Numbered from the stretch's first letter, positions 30,055 to 39,837 are shown. The stretch: DNA of 64,000 nt from Gemmatimonadales bacterium (GCA_025934955.1 JAICWE010000003.1:1-64000), one strand, 5' to 3'. A program made the numbers and translations. The notes: generated by a model not told the origin, from the sequence alone.

Positions 30055-30878
30055 GGCGTCACGTCCTCCTGCTTGCGGAGCGAGAGAGTTTCCTGGCGCT
30101 CGAATCCGAAGTCCTCGACGGTGAAGACGATGTCCTTCGGCCGAATCTGGGCGACCTTGAGCCGGCCGATCTGTTCGCCGGCGCGGAGCTTGTGGCGCTT
30201 ACCGGTGGTCCTGTCGCGCAGCACCGCCACGCTGTTGGCGGCATCCTGCATGTCCTCGTAGATCCCCACGAGCTGGAGATCGGCGAGCTCGGGCCCGGCG
30301 CTCTTGAGATCCATGAGCGACGCGAACGGATCGCGGGAGCCGCCGCCGTAGGCGAAGCTCTCCCGCTCGACGTCGGTCTCGTGCGCCTTCCGCATCGAGT
30401 CGGCGTGCATCGAGTCGGCCGCCGCGTTGGTGATCACCGGCGTGGCGGACGCGGGCGGATCGGCCGGACGGCGGGCGCTGTCGGGCGCCGCCGCCGATGC
30501 CGCCGCGCCCGGGCCGGCCGGCGCCGTGCTGGCCGCGAGCACCGCGGTGGTGCCGGCGGGTCCGCACGCCGTGGCGATCTCGGGCAGCGTCGCGCCTTCC
30601 GGCAGCTTGGCGGCGAGCTTCTTCCGGCCCGCCTTCGTCCGGCCGAGCGCCGCCTTGACGGAGTCGCCGCAGACCGTGAAGCGGGCGAACTGCAGCGAGT
30701 CGGCGACCTCACGCGCGTGGCGCACGCTGTCGTTTCGGGCGCGCAGCGCGGCGACCTTCGCCCGCGAGGCGGCGTCCTCGTCGGGCTTCTTCTGGTTGGC
30801 GCAGGCGGTCACGGCGGCGGCCAGCATCAGCCCCGCGCCGAGCCCGCGGACCACGGCGTTAGGTGCCACTGTTGTCAC
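30051..30878 (-). CDS. pilP: Type IV pilus lipoprotein PilP-like
   Basis: 275 residues, GTG start, overlapping the end of pilO by 20 nt. The N-terminus is a signal sequence with lipobox VTAC (Cys about 26), giving an inner-membrane lipoprotein. A helical, low-complexity Ala/Pro region (about 35-170) is longer than in classical PilP. The C-terminal 95 residues hold the PilP beta-domain (RDPFASL, LQLVGIYED, GEQIGRLKVAQIRPKDIVFTV). PilP links the PilMNO inner-membrane complex to the secretin. Assigned from the C-terminal domain and its place between pilO and pilQ. Confidence 0.9.
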   Translation of the reverse strand: MTTVAPNAVVRGLGAGLMLAAAVTACANQKKPDEDAASRAKVAALRARNDSVRHAREVADSLQFARFTVCGDSVKAALGRTKAGRKKLAAKLPEGATLPEIATACGPAGTTAVLAASTAPAGPGAAASAAAPDSARRPADPPASATPVITNAAADSMHADSMRKAHETDVERESFAYGGGSRDPFASLMDLKSAGPELADLQLVGIYEDMQDAANSVAVLRDRTTGKRHKLRAGEQIGRLKVAQIRPKDIVFTVEDFGFERQETLSLRKQEDVTP

Positions 30879-31488
30879 CCTCCCCGGTCGCGCTCTTCAC
30901 GAAGGTGCGGATCTGGAACTTGGCCTCGAGCAGCGCACCGGTGCTGTCGCCCAGGGCCTTGGCCGCGGGCGCCGGTGCCGCGGCGACGCTGACGTCGAAG
31001 GGCACGATGATGCGCTGGAGACTGGCGATGTCCGCCATGAACTCGCCGATCTGGTCGTAGTGGCCGAGCACCGACACCTTGTACTTGTGGGTGTCGAACG
31101 GCGCCGGACCCGGTTCGACCGGCATGGGGACGATGTTGGACAGGTTCACGCCCCGCACCTTGGCGCGGGTGCTGATGTCGTCGAGCAGGTTGGGCACTTC
31201 GTTGCGGTCCGGCACCAGCCGGCGCAGCACGCCGAGGCTCGCGCGGTAGACGTCGAGCCGGCGGCGGAGGTCCTCGACCGTGCCGTTGGCCAGCTCGCGC
31301 TTGGCGCTGTCGGTCTGCGCCTCGAGCGTGCTGATGGTGTCCTGCACCGCCGTGATCCGCTCCCGTCCCGCCTTCAGCCCGGAGATTCCGGCGAGACTCA
31401 GCCCTTCGCCGGTGTACCCCATGTAGCCGATCACGAGGGGCAGCCCGACCAGGGCGATCGACACCAGCTTCGAGTTCGTGGCCATCAT
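30859..31488 (-). CDS. pilO: Type IV pilus inner-membrane protein PilO
   Basis: 209 residues. Layout typical of PilO: a short cytoplasmic N-terminus, one membrane helix (about 8-28), a coiled coil (about 40-90) and a ferredoxin-like periplasmic domain (about 95-200; GHYDQIGEFMADIASLQRI). It pairs with PilN in the alignment complex. It starts 1 nt after the pilN stop region and overlaps pilP by 20 nt. Confidence 0.92.
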   Translation of the reverse strand: MMATNSKLVSIALVGLPLVIGYMGYTGEGLSLAGISGLKAGRERITAVQDTISTLEAQTDSAKRELANGTVEDLRRRLDVYRASLGVLRRLVPDRNEVPNLLDDISTRAKVRGVNLSNIVPMPVEPGPAPFDTHKYKVSVLGHYDQIGEFMADIASLQRIIVPFDVSVAAAPAPAAKALGDSTGALLEAKFQIRTFVKSATGEGDNSGT

Positions 31489-31489
31489 C

Positions 31490-32236
31490 TCACCTCACCG
31501 ACTGGCTGAGAGGGGCGGTGTGGATGTACGCGGAGTCGGCCCGCTTGAACGTGGCGCGCAGCGTGAACGCCGTGACCGGCCGCTCCTTGTCCACCACCGT
31601 CTGGGCCGCGATCGGCGTCACGTCGGTCACCCACGGTGAGGCCTCGAGCTGCCGCAGGAACTTGGTGTACGCCTGGATGTCCACCGTCCGGCCGTCGATC
31701 TGGAAGGCGACGGTGCGAGGGTCGGCCGTGGTGTCGGGGGCGGGCTTGGCGCTCTTGTCCTTGTCGTCCTTGGCGCTCTTGTCCGCCGCTGCGGGCGCCT
31801 TCGACGAGCCGCTGTCCGGATCGGCGATCGTGGCCATCGCGGTGAGCCAGGTGTACGCCGGCAGCGCCCGCGCCACTTCGTCGAGGACGTGCGGCCAGAT
31901 GTAGCGCTCGCCGTCGACGCCGCGGATGACCCCGATCTGGGAGAGCAGCGAGTCGCGGATCAGCTCCTGATGCTTCTTCTGCAGCAGGAATCCCTTGAAC
32001 CGCTTGTGCTCGGCCCGCACCTGCTCCAGCTGCGGCTCCAGCCGCGCGAGCGTGGTGGCGTTGTGCACCCAGCCGTAGCCCAGCACGCCGACGACGGCGA
32101 CCCAGCTCGCCGCGGCGGCGAGGAGGAGCGGATCCTTGACCCGCGCGCCGGCGGCCCTGAGCTGCTCGCCCACGCCGGCGAGCGGTGAGCCCGCGCGCTT
32201 GCGCTTGAGACCGGGGCGGAGATTGATGGTGATCAT
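31490..32236 (-). CDS. pilN: Type IV pilus inner-membrane protein PilN
   Basis: 248 residues starting MITININ-like (MITINLRPG), the conserved motif that binds the groove of PilM. One membrane helix (about 37-58), a coiled coil, and a fimbrial-assembly periplasmic domain follow (YIWPHVLDEVARALPAYTWL to the C-terminus). A Lys/Asp/Ala-rich insertion at about 140-165 is an unusual low-complexity loop within the periplasmic domain. Gene order pilM-pilN-pilO-pilP-pilQ confirms the call. Confidence 0.92.
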   Translation of the reverse strand: MITINLRPGLKRKRAGSPLAGVGEQLRAAGARVKDPLLLAAAASWVAVVGVLGYGWVHNATTLARLEPQLEQVRAEHKRFKGFLLQKKHQELIRDSLLSQIGVIRGVDGERYIWPHVLDEVARALPAYTWLTAMATIADPDSGSSKAPAAADKSAKDDKDKSAKPAPDTTADPRTVAFQIDGRTVDIQAYTKFLRQLEASPWVTDVTPIAAQTVVDKERPVTAFTLRATFKRADSAYIHTAPLSQSVR

Positions 32237-32260
32237 GGCGATTCGGTTCTCGCGTCGGGG

Positions 32261-33304
32261 TCAGGCCGCGCTGCGCAGCGCGAGGCCGATCGGGAGCATC
32301 AGGAGTGGCGCGACCTGGTCCACTTCCATCATGTCGAAGACGCCGTCGGCGTACTGGAGCTTCTGGATTGGGTTGGCCTGCTCGACGGGGAAGCGGAGCC
32401 GGTCGGCGAGCACCTTGTTGAGGCCCGGGATGCGGGAGCCGCCGCCGGTGGTGTAGAGCCGGCTTACGCCGCTCGCCGAGCGGCTGGCCGACTGGAGGAA
32501 CGCCGCCGCGCGCTCGATGCCGACCGCGATCTCCTCGCCCCGGCTCTCGAGGAACGGCTGCAGCACGTCGCTCGCGGCGCCGCCCTGGAGGATGCGGTCC
32601 GCCTCCTCGGCGGAGAGGCCGCGCTCGCGCTGCATGTCCTCGCGGAACCGCCGGGTGCCCACCGGGATGTCGCGGGTCAGCACCGGCACGCCGTCGTCGA
32701 GGATGTTCACGTTGGTCATCTCGTGGCCGATGTTGACCAGGCCGACCACGCCGCGCATCGCCTCGGGGTAATTCACCTCGAAGGCGTTGTGCAGCGCGAA
32801 GGCGTCCACGTCCACGATGCTCGCCTCGAGACCGACCTCGCCGAGCAGGGAGAGCTTGGTCTCGACCAGCTCGCGCTTGGCGGCGACGAGCAGGACGGTC
32901 ATCTGCAGGCCCTCGCCTTCGGGGTCGAGGATCTGGAAGTCGAGCTCGACGTTGTCCATGTCGAACGGGACGTGCTGCTCCGCCTCCCAGCGGATCACCT
33001 CGCGCGCCTCGTTCTCCTTCATGCGGTCCATCGAGATCTTCTTGATGATCACGTCGCGGCCGCCGACCGCCGTCACGACCTGCTTGGTCTTGATCCCGGC
33101 GGAGCTCATCAACCCCTTGATGGCCTCGGCGACGATGCCGGGGTCCATGACCTCGCCCTCGACGATGGCGTCGTCGCCGACCGCGGCGAAGGCGACCTTG
33201 GTGAGCACGGGTTCACCGGTGCCGTGAGACACCTGCACGAGCTTGATCAGCCCGCTGCCGATGTCCAGGCCGACCGTGGTCCGCTTGCGGCCGAACAGTG
33301 CCAT
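32261..33304 (-). CDS. pilM: Type IV pilus assembly ATPase-like protein PilM
   Basis: 347 residues from the ATG at 33302-33304 (MALFGRKRTTVGLDIGSG), preferred to a longer frame because this is where PilM homology begins. PilM is an actin/FtsA-like cytoplasmic protein that binds nucleotide and the PilN N-terminus. Seen are the phosphate-1 motif GLDIGSGLIKLVQ, the KTKQVVTAVGGRDVI region, the VIRWEAEQHVPFDM helix, NIGHEMTNV (phosphate-2) and YTTGGGSRIPGL (adenosine motif). It is the first gene of pilMNOPQ and is preceded by a strong sigma54-type promoter. Confidence 0.95.
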   Translation of the reverse strand: MALFGRKRTTVGLDIGSGLIKLVQVSHGTGEPVLTKVAFAAVGDDAIVEGEVMDPGIVAEAIKGLMSSAGIKTKQVVTAVGGRDVIIKKISMDRMKENEAREVIRWEAEQHVPFDMDNVELDFQILDPEGEGLQMTVLLVAAKRELVETKLSLLGEVGLEASIVDVDAFALHNAFEVNYPEAMRGVVGLVNIGHEMTNVNILDDGVPVLTRDIPVGTRRFREDMQRERGLSAEEADRILQGGAASDVLQPFLESRGEEIAVGIERAAAFLQSASRSASGVSRLYTTGGGSRIPGLNKVLADRLRFPVEQANPIQKLQYADGVFDMMEVDQVAPLLMLPIGLALRSAA

Positions 33305-33526
33305 GAGGTGCCCGGTTGTTTGGGGGTTGGTGGAGGCGCCGGAGCGCGGCTCCAAACTGGTCCATCGCCCACATACCCGCATCGACCGCACAGACGCCCA
33401 CACCGACGGCGCTTCGACCGTGCCGAGCTATCGGCACCGAGTGCCGGAAATTGCAGGTCGCCGCGATCCGGCGCTGACCACTTCGCTGTAACGGGTGAAC
33501 GGGGTGTTCGAGCGCGGGCCGGTGGG

Positions 33527-33541
33527 GCAACCCATGTGCCA
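33527..33541 (-). promoter_or_regulatory. Sigma54-type promoter of pilMNOPQ
   Basis: On the minus strand the sequence TGGCACATGGGTTGC (complement of 33527-33541) has the invariant GG and GC separated by ten bases and matches the -24/-12 consensus almost completely. Transcription would start near 33515. PilR, or the NtrC-type regulator at 36076-37518, is the likely activator. Confidence 0.75.
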
Positions 33542-33553
33542 TTGCTTGCAGCG

Positions 33554-33578
33554 CAAAGGCAAATGGTTGAAGCCTTTG
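33554..33578. promoter_or_regulatory. Inverted repeat upstream of the pilM sigma54 promoter
   Basis: CAAAGGC (33554-33560) and GCCTTTG (33572-33578) form a perfect 7-bp dyad with an 11-nt spacer. It lies 13-37 bp upstream of the -24 element. The position is close for an activator site, so it may bind another regulator. Function inferred only from position. Confidence 0.4.
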
Positions 33579-33589
33579 TGATTAGATGG

Positions 33590-33615
33590 GCGGCTCGGGA
33601 CGGCGCACGAGCCGC
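33590..33615 (-). terminator. Hairpin after the minor-pilin genes
   Basis: GCGGCTCG (33590-33597) pairs with CGAGCCGC (33608-33615), about 57 nt downstream of the pilX-like stop on the minus strand. There is no T tract, so it is only a possible terminator of the minor-pilin operon. Confidence 0.4.
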
Positions 33616-33671
33616 ATTCGGGGAAGCGACGCCTCCCTTTGCACAGACTCTCTCACCTTGCCCTCCCGGCG

Positions 33672-34781
33672 TCAGTCGAGCTCCGCCCAGCCGCCCGGCA
33701 GGCGCCGCGGCGGCGCCGCGGCGGCACCGGTTCGGGCAGCCGCGCAGGCGGAGCGGACGATCGCTCCGGCGGCGATGTCGGCGCCTCCGAACGCAAGCGC
33801 CCCGCCCATGATTCGCCCGCCGGATGCCGCCATCCGGAGCGTACCCAGCACGACGACGGATCCGACGAATTCGGCGCCGCCGGCGAGCTCGAGGTCGCCG
33901 CGCACCAGGAGCACCCCCTGGCCGCGGCCGCCGGTTATCCGGAGATCACCCGGCGCAAGGACGACGGGCAGCCACCCAGCGCATGCGGAGCCCGATGAAT
34001 CCGGCTCGCCCCAGTTGGTCGCGACGCCGATGGCGCAGCGGCCGGCGCTGTCGGTGAGCGAGGCGGGCGCGACGTCGCCGCTCACGACCCGGTTGGCGCG
34101 AGCCGCCGCCGAGTCGAACGCCGCCAGGAATTCCGCGCGCCGGGCCGCGAGCGTGGTGTCGGTGGCGAGTGGCGGCGCGCCGGTGACGCATCCGAGCCCG
34201 GCGCATCCCGGGGCCGTGGTGAGGGACATGGCGTCGGGCAGCCGGAGGCCGGCGACCGCCGGACCGGGCGCCTCACACCAGACGCCCCACCCCGCCGGCG
34301 TGCTGTCGCCGCCGGCGAGCCGCGCGGAATCCAGTCGCACCGGCCCCAACGCGCCGAGCGCCGAGCGCGGCAACAGCGCCGGCGAGTGCAGCCGAACCAC
34401 CTGCGCGAGCTCGCGGCGCGCGGCTCCCGCGCGGCCTTCGGAGCGGACCAGGTACAGCTCACCGGCGAGGCGTGCGATCGACAGCGTGAACGAGTCGGTC
34501 GCCGTGACGGCCACCGGGTCCAGCCGGACGAAGGAGCCCGGCGCAAGCGTCGCCGCGACCGATGCGGGCCAGCCGGCGAGCGCGCTCGAGAGCCCGGCCT
34601 CCGCGGCGCCGAGCGCACGCACCGACCGCAAGCCGATCGTCGCCTCGTGGCGATCGCGCCGCGCCGCCGAAACCGCGAGACCGGCGAGCGCGCCCACCAG
34701 CATGAGCGCGACGAGCACGATGGCGAGCGCCATTCCTCGCCGATCCGGAGCGCGCGCTGCCGCGCCGCCGCTCAGGGCCAC
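33672..34781 (-). CDS. PilX/GspK-like minor pilin component
   Basis: 369 residues from a GTG (34779-34781) that overlaps the preceding gene by 10 nt; an ATG at 34733 lies at the cleavage site itself and would remove the leader. The N-terminus reads RAPDRRG followed by MALAIVLVALMLVG, a prepilin-peptidase site and hydrophobic helix without Glu5, as in some PilX/GspK proteins. The rest is a large extracellular domain with glycine-rich repeats near the C-terminus (GDLRITGGRGQGVLLVRGDL) resembling a short beta-helix. Assigned from the N-terminus and its place behind two other prepilin-like genes. Confidence 0.72.
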   Translation of the reverse strand: MALSGGAAARAPDRRGMALAIVLVALMLVGALAGLAVSAARRDRHEATIGLRSVRALGAAEAGLSSALAGWPASVAATLAPGSFVRLDPVAVTATDSFTLSIARLAGELYLVRSEGRAGAARRELAQVVRLHSPALLPRSALGALGPVRLDSARLAGGDSTPAGWGVWCEAPGPAVAGLRLPDAMSLTTAPGCAGLGCVTGAPPLATDTTLAARRAEFLAAFDSAAARANRVVSGDVAPASLTDSAGRCAIGVATNWGEPDSSGSACAGWLPVVLAPGDLRITGGRGQGVLLVRGDLELAGGAEFVGSVVVLGTLRMAASGGRIMGGALAFGGADIAAGAIVRSACAAARTGAAAAPPRRLPGGWAELD

Positions 34782-35605
34782 GGTGCGTTCCTGAGGCGCA
34801 GCACGGTGGCGACGCTGTCGGTCAGGGTGGTGACGACGGCGCCGTGGTGCAGCGGTTCGCTCAGGGCGCGGAGGCTCACGCTTACGCTGCGCGCACTCGC
34901 CGCGACCGTGGTCGGCGCGCCGGCGGAGTCGAGCGCCACGAATGCGAGACCGCGCGCCGCGAGCGGGCCGACGACCGGCTGCACCGTCTCTCCGGCGCTG
35001 ACCGAGCGCGCGCCGAGCCACCAGCTTCCGCCGGTCTGGTAGAGCTTGACCTGCATCACCTCCGCGATGCGCGCGGGACCGCCCGTGACGAGCGCACTCG
35101 CGGCGGCGGAGTCGAGCCGCGTGGCGATGGCGGTGGCGGACGCAGCACCGCACGTGGCGGGGCCGACGCCGAGCACGGGGACGGCGAGCCAGCGATCGTC
35201 GGCTTCGCTGGATGGGTCGGCATCGGCAAAGAGCAGCAGCGTGTCCCTCCCGGGCGACGGTGCCCGCCAGCCGAATGACCAATCGGCGCCGGCGCGGAGC
35301 CGGACCTCGGTGGCGCTCGCGGCGCAGACGACGCCGAGGGTCCTGGTCGCGCGATAGCTGATGCTGTCCGGCGCGATGGCGACCAGATCGGCGGGGGCGA
35401 GGCCGCGCAGCTCCGAGGGCAGAATGGCGCCGGCGGCGCGCACGGTGGCAGCGACGCCACCGGCACCCCGCTGCAGCTGAACGGCGCGCATCATGGCGCC
35501 AAGGAGCCCGACCGCCGCCGTCCCGAGAACGCCGAGGGCGGTGAGTGCCGCGAGCAGCTCGATGAGCGTGGTGCCGCGGCGGGCTATCCGCGCCGCGCTA
35601 GTCAC
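34772..35605 (-). CDS. PilW-like minor prepilin
   Basis: 277 residues, GTG start overlapping the previous stop by 8 nt. The N-terminus carries a type IV prepilin signal: ARRG, then TTLIELLAALTALGVLG with Glu5 conserved, followed by a hydrophobic helix. The remaining 240 residues form a variable secreted domain with two cysteines (about 94 and 152). Size and position after a PilV-like gene suggest PilW. It would sit at the pilus tip or initiate assembly. Confidence 0.78.
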   Translation of the reverse strand: MTSAARIARRGTTLIELLAALTALGVLGTAAVGLLGAMMRAVQLQRGAGGVAATVRAAGAILPSELRGLAPADLVAIAPDSISYRATRTLGVVCAASATEVRLRAGADWSFGWRAPSPGRDTLLLFADADPSSEADDRWLAVPVLGVGPATCGAASATAIATRLDSAAASALVTGGPARIAEVMQVKLYQTGGSWWLGARSVSAGETVQPVVGPLAARGLAFVALDSAGAPTTVAASARSVSVSLRALSEPLHHGAVVTTLTDSVATVLRLRNAPWP

Positions 35606-35972
35606 ACGTCACCCAGCTTACGACGGTGTCCGCGCGCGGCCCGGTTGGAGTGGGCCGAGTGACGACGAGCACCACCCGCCGGAGCATGGGCCCGAGATCG
35701 CCGAGCTGCCAGGTGAGCGCGATACCATCCGCGGCGGAGTCCCGCCCGCCGGCGAGCGCGCACCCGCTCCCGGCACGAGCCGCGTCGCCCCGGAGGAGCT
35801 CGAGGTGCCGCTCCGCCAGCGTGCCCGCGCGGGATGCGCGCCGGCCGTCCGCGAGGAGCCGTCCCGCCGCGCCGGCGGCGCCCGCTACCAGCAGCACGCC
35901 GCTCGCGAGGAGGACGAGTGCCACGAGCAGCTCAACGAGCGTGAGGCCGGCGGCGGAGCGGAGGCATCGCAT
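35598..35972 (-). CDS. PilV-like minor prepilin
   Basis: 124 residues with a prepilin signal: AAG, then LTLVELLVALVLLASGVLL, Glu5 present. The extracellular part is short and has cysteines near residue 70 and at the penultimate position, which could form the C-terminal disulfide loop common in pilins. It is the first of three overlapping minor-pilin genes (35972 down to 33672). Confidence 0.78.
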   Translation of the reverse strand: MRCLRSAAGLTLVELLVALVLLASGVLLVAGAAGAAGRLLADGRRASRAGTLAERHLELLRGDAARAGSGCALAGGRDSAADGIALTWQLGDLGPMLRRVVLVVTRPTPTGPRADTVVSWVTCD

Positions 35973-36075
35973 GGCTCACGGTGCACCCGAGGCGACCGGG
36001 GGCTGGCATCAATTCACTCGTGGACCGGCGCCGTTTCACGCCTCCCTGCGGCGTCGGCGGCGGCCGCGATGCCGA

Positions 36076-37505
<1,430 letters not shown>

Positions 37506-37518
<13 letters not shown>

Positions 37519-38678
37519 GCGCCAGCTCCGACCGACGGGAGGAACACCCGGAACACCGCGCCGCCTTCGCGCGCGTCGTCCACCCACACCAGACCACCGG
37601 CTTCGTGCACCGTACTCGCGACCAGCGCCAGGCCCAGGCCGGAGCCCTTCCCCGGCTCCTTCGTCGTGTAGAACGGATCGAAGATCCGCTCGCGCTCGGC
37701 GGCCGGGACGCCGGGTCCGCTGTCGGCGACGAACAGCAGGACCCCGGACCGGCCGGCCGGCAGATCGGGCCGCCGCGGCCGGGGCGACCAGCGCCGCCGG
37801 GCGGCGACCGCGTCCATGTCGTCCCGCCGCTGCTCTGCCGCGCCCGGCTCGTAGCACCGCCGCTCCATGCCGACGACGATCCGTCCGTCCGGCGCCGCAT
37901 CACACGCGTTCAGGACCAGATTCACGACGACCTGTTCCAGCCCGTGCCTGCTGCCGGCGACGTGCGGCAGCGCGTCCGCGATCCGCGCGATCACGTCGTG
38001 CTCCCGGAGCGCGCCCTGGGCGCAGAGGAACTCGAGCGCGGTCCGCGCGGCGGCGCCGGGATCGGTCTCCTCCCCGATGTCCCGTCCGCCCGGTCGCGCG
38101 TAATCCAGCAGGCTCTGCACCGTGCGATCGATCCGCTCGACCGCATGTCGCATCCGGGCCATCACCTCGGGATCGGTGCCGCGGCGCCGGAGCACCTCCA
38201 CGTCGGTGCTGAGCGCGCCTAACGGGTTCCTCACCTCATGCGCGACGCCGGCGGCGAGCTGTCCGATGCCGGCGAGCTTCTCGACCCGGAGCGCGTGGGC
38301 ATGGAGATCGAGGAGACTCTCCGCCATGGCGCGGTAGCGGCCGGACAGCTCGCTCAACTCGTCCGTTTCGTACGCCGCTGCCGGGGCGGTGAGATCGCCG
38401 GCGGCGAGCGTGTCGGCCTCCGCGGCCAGACGCTGCAGCGGGCGGAGAATGTGGCGCCGGACCAAATGGGCGCCGAACAGCGCGAACACCGCGGTACTGC
38501 CTAACCACAGGGCGGCGAGCGCCCAGGCGCTGCTGCCGGCGTCGGCTCCGGCGAGGACGATCTCGAGGGTGGTGACGCCCGCGAGCAACACCGCCGCCGA
38601 CGTCAGAAAGCTCAGATCGAACAGCAGCCGGAGCCGGAGCGAGCGGCCGGCGCGTCCGGCTCCAGACCTACGCTCCAT
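37506..38678 (-). CDS. Sensor histidine kinase, partner of the adjacent NtrC-type regulator
   Basis: 390 residues. Two membrane helices (about 20-42 and 52-72) with a very short extracytoplasmic loop, a HAMP domain (about 70-125), the phospho-acceptor helix with GVAHEVRNPLGAL (about 145-157) and an HATPase domain (NLVLNACDAAPDG, DSGPGVP, GKGSGLGLALV). The minimal loop argues against a large periplasmic ligand; a membrane or intracellular cue is more likely. An insertion rich in Arg/Asp (about 285-310) splits the ATPase domain. Its stop overlaps the response regulator start. Confidence 0.9.
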
Positions 38679-38729
38679 ACGCAGGCGCGAGCCGGTGACT
38701 TCCGCCCCGCGGCAGGTGCGCTCCGCGAA

Positions 38730-39161
38730 TCACGGGCTGCACGTGATCTGTCCTTCGGTGGCCGCCGGTGCTACCGCGGCGCCGTTGCCGCGGAACAGCG
38801 CGCAGGTCCGGGTCGTGAGCCCCGGCGCGCTCGCCAGGGCGCCCCATCCGGTCGGCGTGGCGTACGCGATCGCGACGACGATACCCGGTGACGGCGAGTA
38901 CACCAGCGCCGCCGAGGGTAGTGCCCCACCGTAGTACCCGCCGCCGTTTGCCTCGTAGGCCTCCTGCGCGGTGGCCAGATTCCGCAGATCACCCTTCATC
39001 TCTGCGACGTACGCCTGACTCTTCGTAGCCGCGAACTTCGGAATCGCGATCGCCGAGAGCAGTCCGATGATCACGACCACGATCAACAGCTCGATGAGCG
39101 TGAACCCGGCTCGGCCCTTGTGAGTCGTCATCGGGTGGAACCGCTCGGGCGTGGTGGTCAT
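38730..39161 (-). CDS. Type IV pilin-like protein (second tandem copy)
   Basis: 143 residues from the ATG at 39159-39161, chosen because AAGGA lies five bases upstream, whereas the next ATG (39131) has no ribosome-binding site. A 19-residue leader ends KGRAG, then FTLIELLIVVVIIGLLSAI with Glu5. Most of the N-terminal helix (AIPKFAATK) is identical to the neighbouring pilin, with a different globular domain and two C-terminal cysteines for the D-loop (about 124 and 141). It lies downstream of the other pilin with a terminator-like hairpin between, so it is probably expressed less. Confidence 0.87.
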   Translation of the reverse strand: MTTTPERFHPMTTHKGRAGFTLIELLIVVVIIGLLSAIAIPKFAATKSQAYVAEMKGDLRNLATAQEAYEANGGGYYGGALPSAALVYSPSPGIVVAIAYATPTGWGALASAPGLTTRTCALFRGNGAAVAPAATEGQITCSP

Positions 39162-39190
39162 CGGTCCTTCCGGAATTCGGGTACGAAACA

Positions 39191-39216
39191 GGGCGGCGAC
39201 CCGAAGACCGCCGCCC
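39191..39216 (-). terminator. Terminator-like hairpin between tandem pilin genes
   Basis: GGGCGGCG (39191-39198) pairs with CGCCGCCC (39209-39216); on the minus strand the loop contains TTCG and the stem is followed by TGTTTCG. It begins 29 nt after the stop of the upstream pilin and could cut transcription into the second pilin. Confidence 0.6.
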
Positions 39217-39244
39217 CTTTCGCTCATTCACAGCAAGGTGCTAC

Positions 39245-39622
39245 TTACGGGCAGGTGATCACGCCATCGCTGGCGCCGCCGCCGCCGACGGTCACCGAGC
39301 ACGAGGTCGCGCCGCTCGAGATGGTGGCGTTGCTCACGCTGACGGTGTAGCCGGTAGCGTTGACCGTGATGGTCGGAACGTTTGGAATCGTCGCGGTGAA
39401 CAGGTTGGCGCCCTGGAGCGCGCCGTAGTTGCCGTACGCCTGGTTGTCCGAGAAGTACGCCTCTTCGGCCGTCTCGATGTTACGAATGTCGCTCTTGACC
39501 GAGGCCAGCTTGGCCTTGTCCTTGGTCGCCGCGAACTTCGGAATCGCGATGGCGGCCAGAATGCCGATGATCACGACCACGATCAGCAGCTCGATGAGCG
39601 TGAAGCCCTTACGGTTCGTCAT
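39245..39622 (-). CDS. pilA: Major type IV pilin candidate
   Basis: 125 residues with a short leader MTNRKG, then FTLIELLIVVVIIGILAAI with Glu5 and the family IAIPKFAATK. An AGGAAGG ribosome-binding site lies just upstream. The small globular domain ends with two cysteines about 15 residues apart (near residues 107 and 124) forming the D-region. The short leader, strong ribosome-binding site, own sigma54-type promoter and a terminator after it mark it as the likely major pilin. The symbol rests on this context. Confidence 0.88.
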   Translation of the reverse strand: MTNRKGFTLIELLIVVVIIGILAAIAIPKFAATKDKAKLASVKSDIRNIETAEEAYFSDNQAYGNYGALQGANLFTATIPNVPTITVNATGYTVSVSNATISSGATSCSVTVGGGGASDGVITCP

Positions 39623-39698
39623 GCCTTCCTCCGGATGAGTGACTGCCTGGTGGTTGTGAGCGCCGACGTGGTGGTGGTGTGCTCGGCGCCGGGAGGGG

Positions 39699-39713
39699 GC
39701 AACACATATGCCA
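39699..39713 (-). promoter_or_regulatory. Sigma54-type promoter of the major pilin gene
   Basis: On the minus strand TGGCATATGTGTTGC (complement of 39699-39713) has GG and GC separated by ten bases, the -24/-12 pattern. The start would be near 39687, about 65 nt before the pilin ATG. It lies in the AT-richer gap between pilR and the pilin, as in the classical PilR-controlled pilA promoter. Confidence 0.7.
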
Positions 39714-39837
39714 CCTCCCCGTGCACACCTTCAAATCATTCTTACGGCGGGAGTTACCGTCGAGTGCAAGAAGCGGCTGTCGCAATCCGCTGCGGGAGAG
39801 CCGTGGGATATTGCAAGGGCGGGGACCGTCGAGGCCG

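Larger units (their letters stand above)
33305..33671. other. Intergenic region before pilM
   Basis: This 367-nt gap between the pilX-like stop and the pilM start shows no convincing gene in any frame. It holds a sigma54-type promoter (33527-33541), a 7-bp inverted repeat (33554-33578) and a hairpin (33590-33615), described separately. It is less GC-rich than its surroundings between about 33540 and 33590. The predicted leader of pilM mRNA would be about 210 nt; nothing in it resembles a known riboswitch. Confidence 0.6.

Noticed and set aside
33213-33542. Open frame overlapping the pilM promoter region
   Set aside because: Basic, low-complexity translation with no ribosome-binding site; it is a shadow of GC-rich DNA.
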